NCBI GenBank assembly: GCA_003230795.1 | Contig: QIGM01000076.1 | Location: 1 to 5,004 of the forward strand | Source: a bacterium | GTDB taxonomy: Bacteria; Bdellovibrionota_C; UBA2361; SZUA-149 | DNA length: 5,004 nt | Reading direction: 5' to 3' | Shown: positions 1 through 4,978 of the stretch, piece by piece | Position numbering within the stretch: position 1 is the first letter of the stretch | Layout: each line of letters starts with the position of its first letter | Program-made: the position numbers and the translations under genes | Notes under the pieces: generated by a model | Seen by the model: the letters and a program-made list of their open reading frames with translations, nothing else | Database searches by the model: none | What the model was told of the DNA's origin: nothing

Positions 1-2
1 TC

Positions 3-779
3 GGCAACTACTGCGTAGTTGCGCTTGCTGCAATGTACAGAAACTTTGAACGTAGCAAAGTACCTATTTTTCAATCAACCGTTGCTCCAGCCGAACTACT
101 TGAGCGCAGCAGATATATTTTTAGCACTTCCGTCAAAATTGACGAAGAAGCTGCTGCCCTTGCTGACTATGCCTACAAGAAACTGGGGGCACGAACTGCC
201 GTCAGTTTGTATCTCACGACACAGTGGGGTGAAGAATTTCACCGTACCTTTACTGAGAATTTTCGCAAACTCGGTGGAAACATTTTAGGCTCTGAAACTC
301 ATCCGATTGGGACTTCTGATTTTCGCAGTGAGCTAAGCAAACTAAAGTCTAAAAACCCTGATATCTACTTCTTTGCTCACGCAGGCTCCGAACTCGGGCT
401 CGCGATAAAGCAAGCACGCACTCTGGGAATTGAAAATAAGATTATCACAGTTGATGAGGCTGAAGACCCAAACGTAATAAAGAACGCTGGAGTCAGTGCG
501 AATGGTGTAAGCTTCCTCACACCACAATCGACTCTACCAATGAGCGAACAGCAAGACTTCAAACGCAAGTTCAGCTCTACCTTTGGCAGCCCCCCACATC
601 CACTATCTCAAAACGCCTACGAAGCGACACTGAGAGCGGCTCGTGCTCTTAGCCTTTGTCACAGCAATAGCTCTTGCACACTCCAAAACTTAGAACGGAA
701 TGCAAAACAAACCACACCGAAGTTTGTACTAAAGGAGATTCGCGATGAAAGATTCATTACAATCGAAAAGGGTGTTTAG
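3..779 (+). CDS. ABC transporter substrate-binding protein, LivK/Peripla_BP_6 type, 5'-partial
   Basis: This is the C-terminal part (258 residues) of a type I periplasmic binding protein, the extracytoplasmic receptor of branched-chain amino acid/amide-type ABC importers. The frame is open to the left edge and begins GNYCVVALAAMYRNFERSKV, which fits the family's internal 'G..s...lA.a.....vP' strand-helix. The ATG at 33 is therefore internal, and the true start and signal peptide lie outside the window. Counting from the first codon, residues 61-79 (LGARTAVSLYLTTQWGEEF) match the 'a.ly....yG......f' segment that opens the second lobe. Residues 105-124 match the 'DF...l..lk...pD.i.' helix and strand, and residues 204-216 (NAYEATLRAARAL) the typical 'YdA....a.Al' helix. 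Cys219 and Cys225 sit where some homologues have a C-terminal disulfide. The usual Gly/Asp-rich hairpin before the last strand seems to be missing. No permease or ATPase genes follow. The ligand cannot be predicted; a different type I receptor role, such as a sensor, is possible. Confidence 0.85.
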   Translation, partial: GNYCVVALAAMYRNFERSKVPIFQSTVAPAELLERSRYIFSTSVKIDEEAAALADYAYKKLGARTAVSLYLTTQWGEEFHRTFTENFRKLGGNILGSETHPIGTSDFRSELSKLKSKNPDIYFFAHAGSELGLAIKQARTLGIENKIITVDEAEDPNVIKNAGVSANGVSFLTPQSTLPMSEQQDFKRKFSSTFGSPPHPLSQNAYEATLRAARALSLCHSNSSCTLQNLERNAKQTTPKFVLKEIRDERFITIEKGV

Positions 780-1048
780 AAAGTGATTCCCGACATAGCC
801 AATAGATTGCACAGAGACCGTACGGTATTTAGTAGCGGGCCTTAAACGTAACAAAGGCAATAGCCCCTGATGGGATAGCCTTAGTCCTCTTGGTAAAGGT
901 AGAGAGGCTCATCGACGAGCAAAAGAGCGTGCAAGTAAGTCAAGGAGTGGAAGTGTGTGGGTAGATTGAAGAAAATGGGAAAAGGAATGACAGCGGAGTA
1001 CCTCCTTATTGTTAGTCAAACCGAGTGAGGGGGAAAAGAGAAAGGAAA
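780..1048. other. Intergenic region with short inverted repeats, no convincing gene
   Basis: No convincing start codon plus SD combination opens a gene here. What can be seen is a perfect palindrome ACCGTACGGT (817-826); GCCTT (839-843), AAGGC (854-858) and GCCTT (878-882), which allow two mutually exclusive stems; CCTCT/AGAGG (886-890 with 903-907); and GCTC/GAGC (907-910 with 917-920). A plus-strand frame is open from 836 to the stop at 962-964 (42 codons, hydrophobic middle), but it has no ATG or GTG near its beginning, no SD and no family I recognise. The region separates two convergent genes. It could be plain spacer, a decayed gene or a structured RNA, and the sequence does not decide between them. 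Confidence 0.5.
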
Positions 1049-1081
1049 AACGCCGATGACTTTCTGAGGGTCATCGGCGTT
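1041..1081 (-). terminator. Rho-independent terminator of the aldolase gene
   Basis: The arms AACGCCGATGAC (1049-1060) and GTCATCGGCGTT (1070-1081) form a perfect 12-bp stem with a 9-nt loop. Read on the minus strand, the stem runs directly into a T-rich tract (five T, CC, three T, C, four T) over 1050-1037. The hairpin begins 29 nt past the TAA stop of the minus-strand aldolase. On the plus strand it is followed by only two T, so it should act mainly for the minus strand, although the stem may also hinder transcription coming from the left-hand gene. Confidence 0.92.
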
Positions 1082-1110
1082 CTGAGTGTAGGGCCGCTTC
1101 GAGATGAGGC

Positions 1111-1950
1111 TTACGAAGTGGCCTTTCTCACGATATCCAGGGCAGCCTTGGAACCATCCATGACGTGAACGCCATCGATGCCAAGGGCCATGAAACCGTA
1201 ACCGTCACTGACAGCTTGCTCGATGTTGTCTTCGGTCGGCCAAACAACGTGTTTGCCCGCGACGACACCGTGTTTCTTGCAAGCTTTTCGATAGCGTTTG
1301 AGGTCGGCAACTACGCGCTTGTCGCTCGTTTCGCCTGGGACTAGGTAACTTCCAGAATGGTCGTAAGGGCCATCCTGGCTGAAGATTAATCCCGGTGTGC
1401 TCAAGATTGCCTTCAACGTTTTCTTTTTGAACGCATCCTTGTTTTCGAGCTGCACTCCAGCGACGACGCGCTTGTTTGCAATTTCCGCGTAATCTGCAAA
1501 CGCATCACCATCGTTGTTGCATCCTCCGAAACCAAAGCCACGCGTACCCCAGGGTGTCTTCTTCGTGGGGTAGTAGCAAACCCGTACGCGATCTCTTGCG
1601 TCCTTTGGCGATTTGACATTGGGAAAGAGGATTCCCGCCACGCCGGCGTCGAGACATCGTCTCGCGAACGGTTGTTGACCGACGTCCTCGAGGGGGACTC
1701 GTACGAGAGTCTCGGCCCCGTTGTTCGACGCCGTTTCGACGATCACCGCAATGAGTTCAATGTCAAAGCCGCCATGTTCGGCATCAACGACAATGACGTC
1801 ATGATGGCAAGCACTCATCCGCGTCGCTATTGGGTGCGGAATCTGCTGCCATGCGGCGGTGATTGTCTCGTTCGCTTTCATCCGCTTACGTAGCGTCGAT
1901 TGCTGCAAAGTCTTCAGGGTTGAGCGTGACTTCTTGGTGGAACGTGACAC
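1111..1950 (-). CDS. HpcH/HpaI aldolase family protein
   Basis: This 279-residue protein belongs to the class II, metal-dependent HpcH/HpaI aldolase/citrate lyase family (PF03328). Members cleave 2-keto-3-deoxy acids, such as 4-hydroxy-2-oxoheptanedioate, 2-keto-3-deoxyglucarate or -rhamnonate, to pyruvate and an aldehyde in the cytosol. Visible family signatures are VVDAEHGG (residues 54-61, with the catalytic His59 of the D.EHg motif), VRVP with Arg84 (pyruvate-binding position), LDAGVAGILFPNVKSPKDAR (100-119), YYP...GTRGFGF (126-142), VQLEN with metal-ligand Glu169, and GPYDHSGS (194-201) with Asp197 as the second metal ligand. The C-terminal GYGFMALGID also fits. A GTG start at 1950 is chosen because AAGGAG lies 7 nt upstream. 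This leaves a Lys/Arg/Ser-rich extension of about 23 residues before the usual family start near LRKRMKANE, where an internal Met24 is the alternative. The gene is single, divergent from the LarA-like gene, ended by its own terminator and richer in G+C than its neighbours. The family is well supported; the exact substrate is unknown. Confidence 0.9.
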   Translation of the reverse strand: MSRSTKKSRSTLKTLQQSTLRKRMKANETITAAWQQIPHPIATRMSACHHDVIVVDAEHGGFDIELIAVIVETASNNGAETLVRVPLEDVGQQPFARRCLDAGVAGILFPNVKSPKDARDRVRVCYYPTKKTPWGTRGFGFGGCNNDGDAFADYAEIANKRVVAGVQLENKDAFKKKTLKAILSTPGLIFSQDGPYDHSGSYLVPGETSDKRVVADLKRYRKACKKHGVVAGKHVVWPTEDNIEQAVSDGYGFMALGIDGVHVMDGSKAALDIVRKATS

Positions 1951-1957
1951 TTTGTGT

Positions 1958-1963
1958 CTCCTT
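1958..1963 (-). promoter_or_regulatory. Ribosome binding site fixing the GTG start of the aldolase
   Basis: The minus strand reads AAGGAGACACAAAGTG: an AAGGAG core, 7 nt spacing, then GTG. This selects the GTG at 1950 and includes the basic N-terminal extension in the protein. The internal ATG (Met24) is preceded by no comparable SD. Confidence 0.75.
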
Positions 1964-1985
1964 ATTCCGGGGTGAAATGTTTTTA

Positions 1986-2007
1986 GTTTTGCTGGAGCTC
2001 AGAAAAC
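1986..2007. promoter_or_regulatory. Imperfect dyad, possible operator or leader hairpin
   Basis: GTTTT(G)CTG (1986-1994) and CAGAAAAC (2000-2007) are inverted repeats of 8 bp, with one bulged G and a 5-nt centre. The dyad sits about 36 bp upstream of the aldolase GTG and is not followed by a T-run on either strand. It is thus more like an operator or a leader stem than a terminator. No regulator family can be assigned. Confidence 0.3.
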
Positions 2008-2054
2008 GCTTGTAGGTCGGTTACACCTCCTTTCTGTAGTGAACCTTAGAATGT

Positions 2055-2116
2055 AAAAATAGCTCTCCGCTGTCCCCCCGCACGCTGAAGCCAGCGCGCG
2101 AAAGCACAAGGAGAGC
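2055..2116 (-). terminator. Long imperfect hairpin plus T-run, terminator- or attenuator-like
   Basis: On the minus strand, GCTCTCC (2116-2110) pairs with GGAGAGC (2068-2062). TTGT (2109-2106) can pair with ACAG (2073-2070), including one G-U. The tip CGCGCGCTG (2100-2092) pairs with CAGCGTGCG (2087-2079) over 9 bp with one G-U and a GCTT loop, and CTTT opposite GGGG can add wobble pairs. The outer stem is followed by TA and then five T (2059-2055). The tip pair that is G-U on the minus strand would be an A-C mismatch on the plus strand, which argues that the minus-strand RNA is the functional form. No gene lies upstream on that strand, so the hairpin would sit in the aldolase leader as an attenuator, or be a repeat element. 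The structure is clear; the function is inferred. Confidence 0.45.
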
Positions 2117-2176
2117 AGGAGGTTCTACTCAATATGGAAATGAAGCTTGGAAGGAGCTGGGGTATTTTCTAGTAAT

Positions 2177-2207
2177 TTGATATCATATTAAAGCAGAATT
2201 CTAAAAT
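2177..2207 (+). promoter_or_regulatory. Possible sigma70 promoter for the LarA-like gene
   Basis: TTGATA (2177-2182) is followed by TAAAAT (2202-2207) at 19 bp spacing, or by a weaker TCTAAA (2200-2205) at 17 bp, in the most A+T-rich part of the intergenic region. Transcription would begin near 2214, leaving a leader of about 90 nt before the ATG at 2302. Neither spacing combines with two good hexamers, so this is a candidate only. Confidence 0.35.
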
Positions 2208-2301
2208 AAGGCAAGATCGCCGCCAACTCCCTCCCTCCCATCCTTTGCCAGAGTTCATCTATTCCGCTACAAATACAGGCTAATTTAGGGAGTTTAATTA
2301 A

Positions 2302-3681
2302 ATGGCAGATCTTCGTCAGGCGGATATTCCGAAACTAACGCACGTGCGTCAGCACTTCTCAGACGAAGCGCTGGCTGACACGGGAGCGGCAGTAATCGAG
2401 CAAATGCGACTTCTTTTTCCTGACGCTGAATCAGCGAAAGGCAAGGAGATAGGCATTACGGCTGGTAGTCGTGGGATCACCGACATCGATCTTATTACCA
2501 AGGCGGCTGTCGATTACCTTAAGTCACTTGGGGCTAAGCCATTTATCTTCCCCGCCATGGGCTCACATGGTGGTGGTACCGCCGAAGGCCAAACGCAAGT
2601 TGTTGCTTATTATGGTATCAGCGAAGAAGCCATGGACTGCCCAATTCGCGCAGACATGGAGACCTCCATTCATGGAGAGTTCAACGGCATTACGGTTCAT
2701 TGTGCGAAAGTAGCCTATGAGTCTGATGGCATCTTGCTTCTTAACCGCATCAAACCGCATACCGACATTTGTCAACCTCCCGACCCTAGTATTTGCGGTT
2801 TTGATGTTGGAGGGCGGATTGAGAGTGGGCTTACAAAAATCGGCGCGATAGGCGCTGGTAAACTCAACGGTGCAAAGGAGTATCATAATCAAGTCTTGCA
2901 AAGAGGCTTGGAGAACGCCGTTGTCGTAGCCACCCGTGAACTTATTCGTGCAGGAAAAGTCTGTGGTGGCTTGGCGATAATTGAAAATGCCCACCATAAA
3001 ACAGCTAAGATTGAGGCGGTTCCAGCGATTCCAGATAATCCGGCAGCCTTCATGCAGCATGAGGCACGACTTTTCGCTGAAGCCTGTGACTTGATGCCGA
3101 CGCTGCCCCTACCAACTGAAGGAATACGCAATGCAGAGAATGCTGCCCGAGCAGATGCGCTTTACGATGTCTTGTTCGTTCGCGAAATGGGCAAGGATAT
3201 TAGCGGTGCAGGGATGGATACTAATATCATTGGTCGCTCCCCTTATGAGTTAGTTCCGGGAAAAGCCTGGCAGCCGGGAATGCCGACGATTAATCGCATC
3301 ATTGTCTCCGATTTAACGGAGACAAGTCACGGTAACGCGGTTGGTATGGGCAATGCAGACTTCGCAACTGAGCGTTTTCGAAAAAAAGTAAACTTCAATG
3401 CCACAACGCTCAATGCGATTACTGCTTTGACGCCCACGACTGCCAAGCTTCCGGTTTGTTTCGCCAATGATCGTGAGGCTATCGCGGCGGCTCTTGCTAC
3501 CTGCTCACCGAGAAGTGAGGGCTATCGCTTCGCGGCTATACATAACACTCTTTCTTTACAGGATGTTTTGCTGTCTGAGGCCTGTTTGCCTCTACTTGAA
3601 GGCATCCCTGGAATTGAACGGGTTGGTGAGTTTTTTACGGCAGATTTCGACTCCGAAGGCTTCCTAAAATTTCCTTTTTAA
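2302..3681 (+). CDS. LarA-like (lactate racemase N-terminal domain, DUF2088) protein
   Basis: This 459-residue cytosolic protein resembles the LarA superfamily, whose studied members are racemases or epimerases of 2-hydroxy acids and related substrates using a nickel-pincer nucleotide. In order it shows GITAGSRGI (51-59, Arg57), PAMGSHGGGTAEGQ (84-97, His89), LNRIKPHTD (147-155, His153), ESGLTK (174-179, Lys179), IGAGK...EYH (183-195, His195), IIENAHHKTAKIEAVPA (226-242), GKDISGAGMD (297-306, Lys298) and DLTETSHGNAVGMGNADF (337-354). Lys179 and His195 are 16 residues apart, the same spacing as LarA's cofactor-attaching lysine and nickel-binding histidine (Lys184/His200), so these roles are inferred. 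An extra stretch with Cys157 and Cys165 lies between His153 and Lys179. The ATG follows AGGGAG by 9 nt. Cofactor-synthesis genes (larB, larC, larE) are not in the window, so they would have to lie elsewhere. The next gene is a dehydrogenase on the same strand, consistent with hydroxy-acid or sugar-acid catabolism. The family call is firm; lactate as substrate is not implied. Confidence 0.85.
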   Translation: MADLRQADIPKLTHVRQHFSDEALADTGAAVIEQMRLLFPDAESAKGKEIGITAGSRGITDIDLITKAAVDYLKSLGAKPFIFPAMGSHGGGTAEGQTQVVAYYGISEEAMDCPIRADMETSIHGEFNGITVHCAKVAYESDGILLLNRIKPHTDICQPPDPSICGFDVGGRIESGLTKIGAIGAGKLNGAKEYHNQVLQRGLENAVVVATRELIRAGKVCGGLAIIENAHHKTAKIEAVPAIPDNPAAFMQHEARLFAEACDLMPTLPLPTEGIRNAENAARADALYDVLFVREMGKDISGAGMDTNIIGRSPYELVPGKAWQPGMPTINRIIVSDLTETSHGNAVGMGNADFATERFRKKVNFNATTLNAITALTPTTAKLPVCFANDREAIAAALATCSPRSEGYRFAAIHNTLSLQDVLLSEACLPLLEGIPGIERVGEFFTADFDSEGFLKFPF

Positions 3682-3720
3682 TGGGGCTCTGAGCAGCACA
3701 GTCCATAACTCATTGATTTG

Positions 3721-3757
3721 CTGGGGATTTTGCCCAGTTCGGAAGAGAAATCTTCCG
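3721..3757 (+). other. Two tandem hairpins after the LarA-like gene
   Basis: CTGGG/CCCAG (3721-3725 with 3733-3737, 7-nt loop) is followed at once by CGGAAGA/TCTTCCG (3740-3746 with 3751-3757), closed by a GAAA tetraloop of the stable GNRA type. They start 40 nt after the LarA-like stop. Neither is followed by a T-run, so a standard intrinsic terminator is not supported. A 3'-end stabiliser, a processing site or a Rho-assisted end are possible. A 7-bp tandem repeat, GGCCAGA twice (3759-3772), follows. Confidence 0.45.
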
Positions 3758-3775
3758 GGGCCAGAGGCCAGAGGA

Positions 3776-3804
3776 TTGATCTCTTCAGGATAATAACTTA
3801 TGAT
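3776..3804 (+). promoter_or_regulatory. Sigma70-type promoter for the dehydrogenase gene
   Basis: TTGATC (3776-3781), 17 bp spacing and TATGAT (3799-3804) give four and five matches to the two consensus hexamers at the optimal spacing. Transcription would start near 3811, about 90 nt before the GTG start. This suggests the dehydrogenase can be transcribed independently of the LarA-like gene upstream. Confidence 0.5.
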
Positions 3805-3889
3805 TCATGACCTATTTACCGGTGATTCGAGATCTCAGCGCCGACTTGAAGCGATACTGCTCCCAAAGGAGGCTTAGCCGATAACATTT

Positions 3890-3895
3890 GGAGGA
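3890..3895 (+). promoter_or_regulatory. Ribosome binding site fixing the GTG start of the dehydrogenase
   Basis: GGAGGA is followed by 7 nt and then GTG at 3903. The frame is open further up to a TTG at 3888, but that codon overlaps this SD, and the nearest other SD (AAAGGAGG, 3865-3872) is 15 nt away from it. Family members also typically begin with a residue equivalent to VKALVLKEY, which supports 3903. Confidence 0.8.
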
Positions 3896-3902
3896 AAGTG
3901 AG

Positions 3903-4934
3903 GTGAAGGCATTAGTTCTTAAAGAATACATGAAGATGTCCTACGAGGATGTTCCTGTTCCGGAATTCGGTCCAGACGAAGTACTGATCAAAGTTAAAGC
4001 CTGCGGCATTTGCGGAAGCGATGTGCACGGCATGGACGGAAGCACTGGTCGCCGCCAGCCGCCAGTTATTATGGGGCACGAAGCTGCTGGAGTTATCGAT
4101 AAAGTCGGTGATGACGTAACTGAGTGGAAAGTTGGAGATAGAGTAACTTTTGATTCAACGGTAACGACGAAGCCAGATTGGTTCTCGCAGCGAGGACTTT
4201 TTAACCTAAGCAACAATCGTAAAGTGCTTGGTGTTTCCTGCGACGACTATCGTCAGAACGGAGCATTCGCTGAGTTTGTCGTAGTTCCGCAATCCATTCT
4301 CTACAAAATACCTGAAGGCCTATCTTTTGAGCATGCAGCAATGACTGAACCAGTTTCAGTTGCCTTTCATGCGGTAGACCTTGTTTCGCTTAACATTAAT
4401 GACAGCGCAGTTGTCATCGGTAGTGGCATGATTGGCCTACTAGTGATTCAAGCGCTTCGCACTAAGGGCTGTGGAACAATCATCGCAGTTGATCTTGATG
4501 ATGGCCGTTTAGAGCTCGCCAAAGAGCTTGGTGCTGATTATGGCATTCGTTCAGATCAAGGTGATCCGGTAGCTCAGATTCACGAGCTTACTGAGGGGCG
4601 TGGTGCCGATCTTGCTTTTGAGGTCGTTGGAATCAGCGAAACCGTTAAGCTCGGAGTCAACGCGGTGCGCAAAGGTGGAACGGTGTGTCTCATCGGTAAT
4701 CTCTCTCCCTCTATTGAGCTTCCCTTACAGGCGGTTGTGACTCGACAAGTTAAACTTGTTGGTTCCTGCGCTTCTGCTGGTGAATATCCAGCGTGTTTGG
4801 AAATGCTTAAGCGAGAAAAAATTAAAGTGGACCCCTTCATTAGTGCAGTGGCTCCACTTAGCGAAGGCGCTTCATGGTTTGAGCGTTCCTATAATCGCGA
4901 GGCTGGTTTGATGAAAGTCATTCTCAAGCCTTAG
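3903..4934 (+). CDS. Medium-chain zinc-type alcohol/polyol dehydrogenase
   Basis: This 343-residue cytosolic MDR-superfamily oxidoreductase resembles sorbitol, galactitol-1-phosphate and threonine dehydrogenases, which oxidise a secondary alcohol with NAD(P)+. Counting from the GTG at 3903, the N-terminal GroES-like domain carries CGICGSDVHG with the catalytic zinc ligand Cys37, then GHEAAGVI with His59 and Glu60, and GDRVTF (78-83). Glu149 in MTEPVSVAFH is the further conserved acid. The Rossmann domain shows VVIGSGMIGLL (GxGxxG, 173-178), with Asp197 at the end of the second strand (AVDLDDGRLELAKELGAD), which favours NAD+ over NADP+. All four cysteines of the usual structural-zinc loop are absent (Thr89, Asp92, Ser95 and Ser103 at their places), while the catalytic site is intact. 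The length is normal for the family. It lies 221 bp after the LarA-like gene on the same strand, probably with its own promoter. The substrate is not known; a sugar acid or polyol is plausible from the neighbours. Confidence 0.9.
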   Translation: MKALVLKEYMKMSYEDVPVPEFGPDEVLIKVKACGICGSDVHGMDGSTGRRQPPVIMGHEAAGVIDKVGDDVTEWKVGDRVTFDSTVTTKPDWFSQRGLFNLSNNRKVLGVSCDDYRQNGAFAEFVVVPQSILYKIPEGLSFEHAAMTEPVSVAFHAVDLVSLNINDSAVVIGSGMIGLLVIQALRTKGCGTIIAVDLDDGRLELAKELGADYGIRSDQGDPVAQIHELTEGRGADLAFEVVGISETVKLGVNAVRKGGTVCLIGNLSPSIELPLQAVVTRQVKLVGSCASAGEYPACLEMLKREKIKVDPFISAVAPLSEGASWFERSYNREAGLMKVILKP

Positions 4935-4945
4935 AGCACTCATCA

Positions 4946-4978
4946 CGCCTGATTCGCAGTAAACCTGCGAATCAGGCG
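4946..4978 (+). terminator. Perfect 14-bp hairpin after the dehydrogenase, probable terminator
   Basis: CGCCTGATTCGCAG (4946-4959) and CTGCGAATCAGGCG (4965-4978) form a perfect stem with a 5-nt loop (TAAAC), 11 nt after the TAG stop. The position suits a terminator, but the downstream sequence is G+C rich (CGCGCGGCG) with no T-run, and the other strand has none either. Termination may be Rho-assisted, or the hairpin may protect the mRNA 3' end. No second copy lies in the window. Confidence 0.55.

Larger units (their letters stand above)
1951..2301. other. Divergent intergenic region between aldolase and LarA-like genes
   Basis: These 351 bp separate the starts of two divergent genes, so control signals for both should lie here. 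From left to right they hold the aldolase SD, an imperfect dyad (1986-2007), an orphan SD-like 12-mer on the minus strand (2024-2035), a long imperfect hairpin with a minus-strand T-run (2055-2116), an A+T-rich stretch with a possible plus-strand promoter (about 2160-2210), and the SD AGGGAG (2287-2292) of the LarA-like gene. I found no convincing minus-strand sigma70 promoter. TATGAT at 2187-2182 is a fair -10 on that strand but lacks a good -35. If it is used, the aldolase mRNA would carry a leader of over 200 nt containing the structures above. Confidence 0.6.

Noticed and set aside
33..35. ATG at 33 as the true start of the binding-protein gene
   Set aside because: The frame is open to the window edge, and the residues before it fit the internal family pattern. 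A start here would remove the first part of lobe 1 and the signal peptide.
1672..1893. 73-codon plus-strand open frame inside the aldolase gene
   Set aside because: It lies opposite the conserved catalytic segment of the aldolase, and its product is not recognisable.
2134..2172. 12-codon reading frame MEMKLGRSWGIF after AGGAGG (2117-2122), a possible leader peptide of the LarA-like gene
   Set aside because: The SD spacing is 11 nt, the frame is very short, and it lies upstream of the best candidate promoter (2177-2207), so it would not be in that transcript. It has no codon bias that would suggest attenuation.
2563..3060. 165-codon minus-strand open frame inside the LarA-like gene
   Set aside because: It is antisense to a gene with many conserved motifs, has no recognisable domain, and is best explained as a shadow of codon usage on the other strand.
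3800..3877. 25-codon reading frame MIHDLFTGDSRSQRRLEAIL... before the dehydrogenase
   Set aside because: Its ATG lies inside the -10 hexamer of the better-supported promoter (3799-3804), and its SD (AGGA) is weak. It resembles no family I know.
3888..3902. Upstream TTG start adding five residues (MEESE) to the dehydrogenase
   Set aside because: The TTG overlaps the strong SD that serves the GTG at 3903. The family's usual N-terminus begins at the 3903 position.
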